From: Arthrobacter sp. ISL-28
Lineage (GTDB): Bacteria; Actinomycetota; Actinomycetes; Actinomycetales; Micrococcaceae
DNA length: 44,672 bases
Reading direction: 5' to 3'
NCBI RefSeq assembly: GCF_018613875.1
Contig: NZ_JAGGPJ010000043.1
Coordinates: 1 to 44,672, forward strand
In this document: in pieces, positions 15,228-22,131 of the stretch
Numbering within the stretch: position 1 is the first letter of the stretch
Layout of the letters: each line of letters opens with the position of its first letter
Position numbers and translations under genes: made by a program
The notes under the pieces: model-generated
What the model was told of the DNA's origin: nothing
Seen by the model: the letters and a program-made list of their open reading frames with translations, nothing else
Databases searched by the model: none

Positions 15228-16775
15228 TCTGTCGTCTCCAGGAACTGCAGCCATGTCCAAAAACTGCAGTGCCGCGAACAGTTCAAGCCGGTCCCGCAGT
15301 CCGTCCAGATTGAGTCCGAGGATGTTGCCGGCGGCGTCAATGCGGTTCCGCAGCGTATGCCGGTGCACCCCCAGCTGCCGGGCGGTGTGGTCCCACACGC
15401 AGTTGTTCGTCAGCCAGGCCGCGACGGTCGGCAGCAGCTGGGTCTGTTCCGCTTCGTCGTGCCTGGCCAGCGGCTCCAGCAGCCGCCGGGCCACGGATTC
15501 GGCTTCCTCCCGCCGCAGCAAACCGAGCATCCCGCCGTCGGCCACTTCCGAGAAGTCCAGCAGCGGCCGGGACAGCTCGCCTGCCCTCTGCAGGGCGCGC
15601 TCGCCCTCTTTCAATGCCTGCGCCAGCCCCGGGAAGTCCGTGGGTGCCGAGGTTCCGGCCGTGGCTCCGTATCGGCCCAGCAGGGCCGCAACCTTCTGCT
15701 GATGGACCGGATTGGCCAGGATCACCACGTTCTCATTCCGCTGGGCATAAAAGACCGCGCCGCGGTGGTCATCGGAGAGCAATTCAAGGGCCTCCAGCAG
15801 GTTCTGCCCCTGGCGGGGAGGCCGGGCTGCTGTCACAATCAGGGGTTCAGCCGGCAGGCGGCCCCACACCTGCCGTGCCGTCCGGGCAGCCACGTCAGTG
15901 CTTCCGGAGAGCAGCTGCTCAAACACCCCCGAGCGCAGGTGCCGGCGCGCAGTATCGAGCGTCCGGGTCTGTTCCAGGGCCAGGCTGGCCAGGGCGATCA
16001 CACTGTTGATGATGTCTGTTCTGGCAGGATCCAGCGGCTCAATTGCCCCAAGAACCAGCACGCCGCGGAGGTTGTGGCGCCGCCCCAAAGTCTGCAGGGT
16101 GATCTGCTGGCCCTCAACTGTCAACTGCGCAACGGATCGGGCGCCCTGATCCAGAGCCCGCCGGACCGCCCCTTCCACAGACGGCATCAGGTCAGAGGGC
16201 ACCGGCCGGTTATTCGGCATTAGGATGTGGTTGCCCGCGGCGTCGAACAGGGCAACCCAGCCTTGAAGCTGGCGTTCCAGTTCCGCAAGAATCGAACGGA
16301 GTCCGTCCGGGCGCAGGGCGGCGCGCGCTATCGACCGTTGAGCCTGCAGCGACCATTCAGCCCTGGCGTTTTGCTCCCTGGCCAGCCAGTCCGCCACGAA
16401 CCGGATGACCGCGATGAACGGGGTCCTGTCCGGCACTTCGAGGAGCGGCAGGCCCTGTTCGCTGCAGGCGGATTCAAGTCCTCCGGGCAGGGCTCCGTGG
16501 ATGACCTGCGTGGCGAAGCCCAGACCGGAAATCCCATGGTCCACTAAACGGCGCACGTAGTCCCGGTACACATCGCCGCCCCCATCGCTGATCGGAAACT
16601 GTGTCCCGTCAGTCAGCAGCAGCTGCCCCGGATCCAGGAACGGGGTGGGGTCGTCCAGGTCCGAGCTGTGCACCCAGGAAACAGTCGTATCGAGTGCTTT
16701 GCTGTCCCGCTCGGGAACAACAAGCCGCAGGTTCAAGCCAGGGTTGTGCAGCAACGTGTTGATGGTCGGCGGCAC
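15210..16775 (-). CDS. PucR-family transcriptional regulator
   Basis: A 521-residue regulator with an N-terminal PucR-like purine-catabolism domain (about 10-125, including HSSDLDDPTPFLDPGQLLLT), a middle GGDEF-related region, and the C-terminal PucR helix-turn-helix (about 455-510, WDHTARQLGVHRHTLRNRID). The start is GTG at 16775 with AGGATAGG upstream. Such regulators often activate genes for purine, amino-acid or GABA-type amine use. It is divergent from the aminotransferase and convergent on the MmsA-like gene, so it probably controls both. The inducer is unknown. Confidence 0.9.
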   Translation of the reverse strand: MPPTINTLLHNPGLNLRLVVPERDSKALDTTVSWVHSSDLDDPTPFLDPGQLLLTDGTQFPISDGGGDVYRDYVRRLVDHGISGLGFATQVIHGALPGGLESACSEQGLPLLEVPDRTPFIAVIRFVADWLAREQNARAEWSLQAQRSIARAALRPDGLRSILAELERQLQGWVALFDAAGNHILMPNNRPVPSDLMPSVEGAVRRALDQGARSVAQLTVEGQQITLQTLGRRHNLRGVLVLGAIEPLDPARTDIINSVIALASLALEQTRTLDTARRHLRSGVFEQLLSGSTDVAARTARQVWGRLPAEPLIVTAARPPRQGQNLLEALELLSDDHRGAVFYAQRNENVVILANPVHQQKVAALLGRYGATAGTSAPTDFPGLAQALKEGERALQRAGELSRPLLDFSEVADGGMLGLLRREEAESVARRLLEPLARHDEAEQTQLLPTVAAWLTNNCVWDHTARQLGVHRHTLRNRIDAAGNILGLNLDGLRDRLELFAALQFLDMAAVPGDDRGRPER

Positions 16776-16812
16776 TTTACCTATCCTCTGACAAACGGTC
16801 GATCCTCATAGA

Positions 16813-16842
16813 CCCGAGTATACAAATGTCTAAGGACTCGGG
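16813..16842. promoter_or_regulatory. Inverted repeat in the pucR/aminotransferase divergent promoter region
   Basis: CCCGAGT (16813-16819) and ACTCGGG (16836-16842) form a 7-bp inverted repeat around AT-rich DNA (TATACAAATG). It sits in the 127-base gap between two divergent genes, where a PucR operator would be expected. CTGACAA at 16788-16794 also resembles the TTGTCAG motif seen elsewhere in the window. No binding data. Confidence 0.35.
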
Positions 16843-16902
16843 AGTGTCTCGGGGCCGATCATAAAAGGGATCCCACCGCTCTTCCCCTGAGAGGAACTTC
16901 CC

Positions 16903-18231
16903 ATGACCCATTCCCAGACCGCCTTGGCTCCAGCAGTCACCAACGCGGACGTGGTCGCCCTTGACCGCGCGAACGTCTTCCACTCATGGTCGGCGCAGAA
17001 AACCCTGAACCCGCTGGTCATCGCCGGTGGTTCAGGTAGCACCGTATGGGACCATGACGGCCGCACCTATCTGGATTTCTCGAGTCAGCTGGTCAACACC
17101 AACATCGGGCACCAGCACCCGCGGGTCATCGAGGCAATCAAGCAGCAGGCCGAATCCCTGGTCACCGTCGCCCCGGCGCATGCCAACCACACCCGTGGGC
17201 TTGCCGCCGAAAAGATCCTCGCCCACGCCCCGGACAACATGGACAAGGTCTTCTTCACCAACGGGGGCGCCGACGCCAACGAAAACGCCATCCGCATGGC
17301 ACGGCTGCACACAGGCCGGGACAAGGTGATCTCCCGGTACCGCTCCTACCACGGCAACACAGGTGCAGCGATTGTCGCGACGGGTGACTGGCGCCGGATC
17401 CCGAACGAGTACTCCCGCGGCCACGTCCACGTTTTCGGGCCCTACCTGTACCGTTCGGAGTTTTGGGCTGAAACGCCTGAGCAGGAGTCGGAGCGCGCCC
17501 TGCAGCACCTGCGCCGCACCATTGAGGCCGAAGGGCCGCAGTCCGTGGCGGCAGTGCTGCTGGAAACCGTTCCCGGCACCGCCGGGATTCTGCTCCCGCC
17601 GCCCGGATACCTCGAGGGCGTGCGCGAGCTGTGCGACCAGCACGGAATCGTCATGATCCTCGACGAGGTCATGTGCGGCTTCGGGCGCACGGGCAACTGG
17701 TTCGCCCTCGACGCGTACAACGTCAGGCCGGACCTCATCACCTTCGCCAAGGGCGTCAACTCGGGCTACGTCCCGGTCGGCGGCGTCATCATCTCCGAGG
17801 AGATCGCCGCGACCTTCGATGAGCGTGTGTTCCCGGGCGGCCTCACCTATTCCGGGCACCCGCTGGCTGCTGCGTCCATCGTCGCCTCCATCGAGGCCTT
17901 CGAGGAAGACCACATCGTCGAGAACGCCGAGCGCATCGGCCGTGACCATCTCGCACCCGGCCTGGCCGCACTCGCTGCCCGGCACCCGGTCATCGGCGAG
18001 GTCCGCGGACGCGGCGTTTTCTGGGCCCTGGAACTCGTGCAGGATCCGCAGACGCGGCAGCCCGTCACGCCGGCCTTCATGGGCCGGATCAAGGCGGAGC
18101 TCCTGGACCGCGGGCTGCTGCCGTTCATCGCGGACAACCGCATCCATGTCGTCCCGCCGGCCGTGGTCACGCCCGAGGAAATCCGCCGGGCCCTGGAGAT
18201 CTACGACGAGGCACTCGCCGCGGTGAACTGA
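16903..18231 (+). CDS. Class III omega-aminotransferase (probably beta-alanine/GABA type)
   Basis: A 442-residue PLP-dependent aminotransferase. Visible residues are the phosphate-binding FTNGGADANENA, SYHG, the PLP-ring Asp in ILDEVMCGFGRTG (Asp 254) and the Schiff-base Lys in ITFAKGVNSGY (Lys 283), then TYSGHPLAAA and VRGRGVFWALEL. The sequence type is that of omega-amino acid:pyruvate or taurine:pyruvate transaminases. With the MmsA-like dehydrogenase it would turn beta-alanine into acetyl-CoA via malonate semialdehyde. Donor identity is inferred. GAGGAAC lies upstream of the ATG. Three tandem stop-containing repeats follow the gene. Confidence 0.9.
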   Translation: MTHSQTALAPAVTNADVVALDRANVFHSWSAQKTLNPLVIAGGSGSTVWDHDGRTYLDFSSQLVNTNIGHQHPRVIEAIKQQAESLVTVAPAHANHTRGLAAEKILAHAPDNMDKVFFTNGGADANENAIRMARLHTGRDKVISRYRSYHGNTGAAIVATGDWRRIPNEYSRGHVHVFGPYLYRSEFWAETPEQESERALQHLRRTIEAEGPQSVAAVLLETVPGTAGILLPPPGYLEGVRELCDQHGIVMILDEVMCGFGRTGNWFALDAYNVRPDLITFAKGVNSGYVPVGGVIISEEIAATFDERVFPGGLTYSGHPLAAASIVASIEAFEEDHIVENAERIGRDHLAPGLAALAARHPVIGEVRGRGVFWALELVQDPQTRQPVTPAFMGRIKAELLDRGLLPFIADNRIHVVPPAVVTPEEIRRALEIYDEALAAVN

Positions 18232-18266
18232 CCACACGGTGAACTGACCATGCCGTGAACTAACCA
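18221..18266 (+). repeat. Three tandem copies of a stop-codon-containing 14-mer (period 16)
   Basis: CGGTGAACTGACCA occurs at 18221-18234 and 18237-18250, and a variant CCGTGAACTAACCA at 18253-18266. The first copy contains the real stop of the aminotransferase. Because the period is 16 bases, the corresponding stop codons fall in all three frames. It looks like a local duplication of the gene's 3' end. Confidence 0.8.
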
Positions 18267-18291
18267 GCGCTGTCCCCAAGGGCAGGAACGT

Positions 18292-18335
18292 ACGACGCCG
18301 GCCGGTCACCTTGCGAGGTGACCGGCCGGCGTCGT
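18292..18335. terminator. Very strong bidirectional hairpin terminator
   Basis: A perfect 20-bp stem (arms 18292-18311 and 18316-18335) closes on a TGCG tetraloop between two convergent genes. The right flank reads gattattgc. It would end transcription of the aminotransferase and of the minus-strand gntR/SDR unit. Confidence 0.85.
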
Positions 18336-18363
18336 GATTATTGCTGGGGTAGGGCAGCGGGAT

Positions 18364-18957
18364 CTAGCCCAGCGAAAAGACTTTGCCGGTCTGGATGCCT
18401 TCAACGGACTTCAGGTAGGCCTGTCCGACAGCCTCGGCGGGCACCTTGGTGAATCCGGGAAAGTAGTCGTGGTAGTTGGTTGCTTCTTCCAGAACCGAGG
18501 GGCTGACCGCGTTGATGCGCAGGCCCCGGGGAAGCTCGGCGGCCGCAGCCATGACGAATGATTCGAGGGCACCGTTGGCCAGCGATGCCACGACGCCGGT
18601 GTTGATGGGTTCGCGGGCGAGGACGCCGGTGGTCAGAGTGAAGGAACCGCCGTCGTTCAGGTACGGGGTGGCAAGGCGGACCAGATTGACCTGGCCAAGG
18701 ACCTTGTCCATGAAGCCTGCCTTGAAGTCCTCCTCAGACAGGTCGGCCAGAGGCTTGAACGGCACGGCGCCGGTGCAGGCGACAATCGCGTCCAGCTTCC
18801 CGACCTGCTGCAGCAGGTTCTCCATCGAGCCAGCTTCCGTCAGATCAACCCTGAGCTCTCCGGAACGGGAGGCCTCGAGGACCTCATGCCGGTCCGCCAG
18901 CGCTTCGGCAGCCGCAGCACCCAGACGCCCGCTCGCACCGATAACCAGAACTTTCAT
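18364..18957 (-). CDS. Short-chain dehydrogenase-like protein lacking the catalytic Tyr-Lys pair
   Basis: A 197-residue Rossmann-fold protein starts MKVLVIGASGRLGAAAAEAL, a nucleotide-binding motif, and contains VACTGAVPF and SGSFTLTTG-like core strands (SFTLTTGVLA). Where active SDRs have YxxxK, this protein reads VVASLANGALESF, so both residues are absent. Short SDR-fold proteins of this kind form a recognised group without the classical active site; the function is unknown and may be regulatory or a non-classical reduction. Its ATG overlaps the gntR stop (ATGA), so it is translationally coupled to that regulator. Confidence 0.8.
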   Translation of the reverse strand: MKVLVIGASGRLGAAAAEALADRHEVLEASRSGELRVDLTEAGSMENLLQQVGKLDAIVACTGAVPFKPLADLSEEDFKAGFMDKVLGQVNLVRLATPYLNDGGSFTLTTGVLAREPINTGVVASLANGALESFVMAAAAELPRGLRINAVSPSVLEEATNYHDYFPGFTKVPAEAVGQAYLKSVEGIQTGKVFSLG

Positions 18958-19685
18958 GCAGTTTGCTCCTCGTTGTTCAGCAGCGCGATGAATTCCTTGG
19001 CGCTGTCAATGGTGTGGACCGTGAACGCGGCTTCGATGGCGTCCATGTCTCCGGTCCTCATCGTCCTGACAAGTTGTTCGTGGACTTCGTGGGCACGCAC
19101 AGGGTCGGCCCGGGTGGCCTGGTCCTGCGCCAGCGCAATGGTCAGGTGCGCCTCAGTGACCGGCCAGAGGCGCAGCAACAGGGCATTTTCCGAAGCGGCC
19201 CAGATGCTTCGGTGGAACGCGATGTGGGACTCGTGCAGCACCACAGGGTCCGGATGGAAGGCGACCCTGTCATACTCTTCCCAGCTCGCCTCGACGAACT
19301 TCATGCGCCGGCCGGAAGTGTCTTCAAGAATGGACGCCACAGCGAGCATGTCGAGCGCCATCCGGGTCCTTGCGATATCGAGGATTTCGGCGGCATGAAG
19401 GGTCGCGACCCGCAGCCCGCGGTAGGGCTCCTGCACCAGAAGACCCTCTTGGGCAAGCTGGGTCAAAGCCTCTCGGATGGTCGGCCGGCTCACGTTCAAC
19501 ATCGCCGACAGCTTGACCTCGGTGAGCTTATCGCCGGGCTTAATGGACCCCGACACGATTCCGCGGCGAATTTCATTCATGACAGCGTCCCGTCGGGACA
19601 CTGACGCCACGGGGGAGAGCCCGCCGACCCCGCCCGAGGGAGATAGTGGAGAACCCAGGCTCACGGATGGAATTGCATCTTTCAT
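18954..19685 (-). CDS. GntR-family regulator, FCD subfamily
   Basis: A 243-residue protein with a poorly conserved serine/glycine-rich N-terminus, a winged helix-turn-helix at about 30-95 (IRRGIVSGSIKPGDKLTE, LNVSRPTIREALTQLAQEGL) and an all-helical FCD effector domain (about 105-235). In the FCD part the Asp and His residues that usually bind metal are present in the right order (RMALDMLA, HESHIAFHRSIW, TEAHLTIAL, HEVHEQLV). GGAG precedes the ATG. FCD proteins mostly repress sugar-acid, amino-acid or organic-acid genes and respond to the substrate. A motif at 19730 upstream of this gene recurs at the hydroxyproline operon promoter, so it may act there as well as on itself. Confidence 0.9.
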   Translation of the reverse strand: MKDAIPSVSLGSPLSPSGGVGGLSPVASVSRRDAVMNEIRRGIVSGSIKPGDKLTEVKLSAMLNVSRPTIREALTQLAQEGLLVQEPYRGLRVATLHAAEILDIARTRMALDMLAVASILEDTSGRRMKFVEASWEEYDRVAFHPDPVVLHESHIAFHRSIWAASENALLLRLWPVTEAHLTIALAQDQATRADPVRAHEVHEQLVRTMRTGDMDAIEAAFTVHTIDSAKEFIALLNNEEQTA

Positions 19686-19729
19686 TTTGCTCCGCCTTAT
19701 ATCCGGTATCGCTATCCAAGCCCTCGCTG

Positions 19730-19742
19730 ATTGTCAGACGAA
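19730..19742. promoter_or_regulatory. Candidate autoregulatory operator upstream of gntR
   Basis: ATTGTCAGACGAA lies 45 bases upstream of the gntR start, within a short palindrome CTGATTGTCAG (19727-19737). It shares ATTGTCAG-C with ATTGTCAGGCAAT at 13128-13140, in front of the hydroxyproline operon. TTGTC/GACAA half-sites are common for FCD-type GntR proteins. Two sites are too few to prove a regulon. Confidence 0.35.
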
Positions 19743-20241
19743 GTTACAGTAAAGAATAGCCCGAGTAAGGACAATAAGCGACAGCGGATCAACCGCAGCT
19801 TTATGGCTCCTCAACTGACCCTAGAGATGGAAGCACCGGGACAGCTCATCGGGTTAGCCGTAATAATTCACCGGCCCCGCCAAAATGTGGTCCTGGCGCG
19901 GCACCTCGGCGCTGCCCCAGGGGCCCGTCATCTGCGGTATCCGAACGTAGCGTTTCCGTCGCGTGGCGGCACGGAGCGCCCGGATTTCTTCGGTGGATCT
20001 GTCCCAGGTGTCGGCATGTTACTTCCGGTTTGCTCGGTGTTTCCCCCTGAGTCAGTCCCCGCCAGCGAGGGCGCCTCAGTAGGCGGTTACGCCCCGTTTC
20101 CTTGCATGACCGCTGCCCTTTTGGCACCGATTCGTCTCTGTTCTAGTGGTGGACACAAGCCGACAGGCCCAGTCCACTAGATCGAATCCAGTCCACTACA
20201 TCGAATTCGGGAAGAACCGACCTGCTGAAGGAAACAACACC
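19743..20241. other. 500-base region without a convincing gene
   Basis: This gap separates divergent gntR and the ssuBC-type operon. Frames here have no recognisable protein, no good ribosome site and a composition unlike neighbouring genes. The left end should carry the gntR promoter. The right end carries a 2x19-bp tandem repeat (20169-20206) and a partly inverted copy of its core at 20143. I see no riboswitch that I can name. Confidence 0.5.
20169..20206. repeat. Tandem 19-bp direct repeat upstream of the SsuB-type gene
   Basis: CCAGTCCACTAGATCGAAT (20169-20187) is followed immediately by CCAGTCCACTACATCGAAT (20188-20206), differing at one base. CTAGTGGTGGAC at 20143-20154 is close to the reverse complement of GTCCACTAG. 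The block ends 35 bases before the GTG start, where a promoter or operator would lie, so it may bind a regulator that responds to sulfur supply. Confidence 0.7.
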
Positions 20242-21150
20242 GTGACAGTGAATGCGCGCCCCATGCCTAAGATCAGCCTGCGAAATATCGGTAAACAGTT
20301 CGTTGTCCGGCCAACCAAGGCCAACCCGCAGGGCTCCATCCTCGCGGCCTTGGACGGCATCTCCCTTGACGTCGCGGCCGGGGAATTCATCACTCTCGTC
20401 GGGCCCAGCGGCTCCGGGAAAACCACCTTGCTGGACCTCCTGGCGGGCCTGACCCGGCCGGACACGGGCCGGGTGCTGGTGGACGGCAGGGAGGTGACCG
20501 GGCCCGGCCGGGACCGCGCCGTGGTATTCCAGCAGTACGCCCTGTTCCCCTGGCGCACGGCAGCATCCAACGTGGCCTTCGGCCTGGAGGGCACCGGAAA
20601 CGACGGGGTCAAACGCAGCCGCAGGGAACGGACGAGCAAAGCCCGGGAGTACCTGGACCTGGTGGGCTTGTCCGGCTTCGAGGATCGCTACCCGCACGAG
20701 CTCTCCGGCGGCATGAAGCAGCGCGTCGCGATTGCCCGCAGCCTCGCCTATGAACCAGACATCCTGCTCATGGACGAGCCGTTCGCCGCGCTGGACGCCC
20801 AGACCCGCGAGCAGCTGCAGGAGGAACTGCTCCGCATCTGGCGGTCCACAGGCAAGACCATCCTCTTCATCACCCACAGCATCGAGGAAGCGGTCTACCT
20901 GGGCCAACGTGTTGCGGTCCTGAGCTCGCGCCCCGGCAGGCTCAAGCAGATCGTGGACATCGATCTCGGCGAACGGGCCGGAACCGGCGATGTCCGCGCG
21001 AATAAAGCCTTCGTTGAGCAAAGGCACAGGGTGTGGTCGCTGCTGCACGGGGAGGTCCTGAAAGCCCGGGAAGCAGGACACGCGAAGATCCTCCCGGACG
21101 GCTCCGCCCCTGACGAGAAACGCCCATCAAGCAACGGAAAGGCAGCCTGA
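20242..21150 (+). CDS. ABC transporter ATP-binding protein, nitrate/sulfonate/taurine type (SsuB-like)
   Basis: A 302-residue ATPase with Walker A GPSGSGKTTL, Q-loop VVFQQYALFPWRTAASNV (the FPW signature is typical of the nitrate/sulfonate/taurine group), ABC signature LSGGMKQRVAIARSL, Walker B ILLMDEPFAALD and switch His in FITHSIEEAV. I start it at the GTG at 20242, with AAGGAAA upstream; the frame is open to 20146 but that part overlaps the tandem repeats. It overlaps the permease start by one base (TGATG). It powers import of an organosulfur compound or similar small anion, judged from the monooxygenase downstream. Confidence 0.88.
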   Translation: MTVNARPMPKISLRNIGKQFVVRPTKANPQGSILAALDGISLDVAAGEFITLVGPSGSGKTTLLDLLAGLTRPDTGRVLVDGREVTGPGRDRAVVFQQYALFPWRTAASNVAFGLEGTGNDGVKRSRRERTSKAREYLDLVGLSGFEDRYPHELSGGMKQRVAIARSLAYEPDILLMDEPFAALDAQTREQLQEELLRIWRSTGKTILFITHSIEEAVYLGQRVAVLSSRPGRLKQIVDIDLGERAGTGDVRANKAFVEQRHRVWSLLHGEVLKAREAGHAKILPDGSAPDEKRPSSNGKAA

Positions 21151-22061
21151 TGACAGCGCCGACACTCACCAACACCCCGGACGCCGTTGCCGGACCAACT
21201 TCTGCAGACTCAAACGCCGACGGCGGCCGGACAGCTACGTTGGCTCCGTCCCGGATCCGCGCATCCCGGCTGCGTACCGGAATCCTGACTGTGCGGCGGG
21301 CCGTGTGGAGTTCGGGAGCGATCCTGCTGTTCCTGCTCCTTTGGGAGCTCGGCCCGACCTACCTCGCCACGGACTCAGCACGCGTCTTCCTTCCCCCGCT
21401 GCATGAGGTGCTGCAGGCTTTGGGGGCGCTCATCGCGAACGGCCAGCTGCAGAGCCATCTGTCGGCCAGCCTCACCAGGTCAGCAAGCGGCTTCGGGATT
21501 GCCGTCGTGGCCGCAGTGGCGCTTGGCCTTCTGGTCGCCTGGTACCGGTCCCTTGACCAGTTCCTGAACCCGCTGCTCGAAGTCTTCCGGAACACTGCCG
21601 CGCTGGCGCTGCTGCCGGTTTTCACCTTGCTGCTGGGAATTGGCGAGGTCTCCAAGATCAGCATCGTGGCCTACGCCGCGTTCTTCCCCGTGCTGCTCAA
21701 CACCATCGCCGGCGTCCGAACCGTGGACCCGTTGCTGGTCCGGGCCGCCCGATCACTTGGCTTATCCAATCTGGAGCTGTTTCAGAAAGTGATCCTTCCC
21801 TCGGCGGTACCCACCATCTTCACAGGGATCAGGATGGCCGGAACCTCATCCATCCTTGTGCTCATTGCAGCTGAGATGGTGGGCGCCAAAGCCGGCCTCG
21901 GCTACCTGATCGTCAATTCCCAAATGAGTTTCCTCATCCCGGACATGTACGCCGGAATCCTCACGGTGTCCTTGCTGGGCTTGCTGGTCAACTACCTGCT
22001 GGTCGCCGTCGAACGCCATTTCTCCCGCTGGCGCACCGCCGTCGGATCCCAGTCCAGCTAA
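21150..22061 (+). CDS. ABC transporter permease, nitrate/sulfonate/taurine type (SsuC-like)
   Basis: A 303-residue membrane protein with about six helices after a polar N-terminal stretch of about 40 residues. LLLLWELGPTYL, the long central helices and the coupling loop VDPLLVRAARSLGLSNLELFQKVILPSA are typical of the SsuC/TauC family. The last helices include GLGYLIVNSQMSFLIPDMYAGI. It starts on the stop of the ATPase gene and is followed after 22 bases by a 15-codon ORF. No substrate-binding protein gene is present in the operon. Confidence 0.88.
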   Translation: MTAPTLTNTPDAVAGPTSADSNADGGRTATLAPSRIRASRLRTGILTVRRAVWSSGAILLFLLLWELGPTYLATDSARVFLPPLHEVLQALGALIANGQLQSHLSASLTRSASGFGIAVVAAVALGLLVAWYRSLDQFLNPLLEVFRNTAALALLPVFTLLLGIGEVSKISIVAYAAFFPVLLNTIAGVRTVDPLLVRAARSLGLSNLELFQKVILPSAVPTIFTGIRMAGTSSILVLIAAEMVGAKAGLGYLIVNSQMSFLIPDMYAGILTVSLLGLLVNYLLVAVERHFSRWRTAVGSQSS

Positions 22062-22083
22062 ACCATCACCCAAAGGAACAACC

Positions 22084-22131
22084 ATGTCACTGACCACAGA
22101 AACCAAACTTCAGGCCCGGGGGCGGAAATGA
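22084..22131 (+). CDS. 15-codon ORF coupled to the monooxygenase start
   Basis: An ATG at 22084 preceded by AAAGGA at proper spacing opens a frame coding MSLTTETKLQARGRK, whose TGA overlaps the ATG of the next gene (ATGA at 22128-22131). It reads in a different frame from the monooxygenase. It may be a leader peptide that delivers ribosomes to the monooxygenase, or the remaining 5' end of a deleted gene such as the missing binding protein. No homology known to me. Confidence 0.4.
   Translation: MSLTTETKLQARGRK

Noticed and set aside
19731..20180. 149-codon plus-strand frame in the gap before the SsuB-type gene
   Set aside because: No recognisable domain and no good ribosome site; it overlaps the candidate gntR operator and the repeat region.
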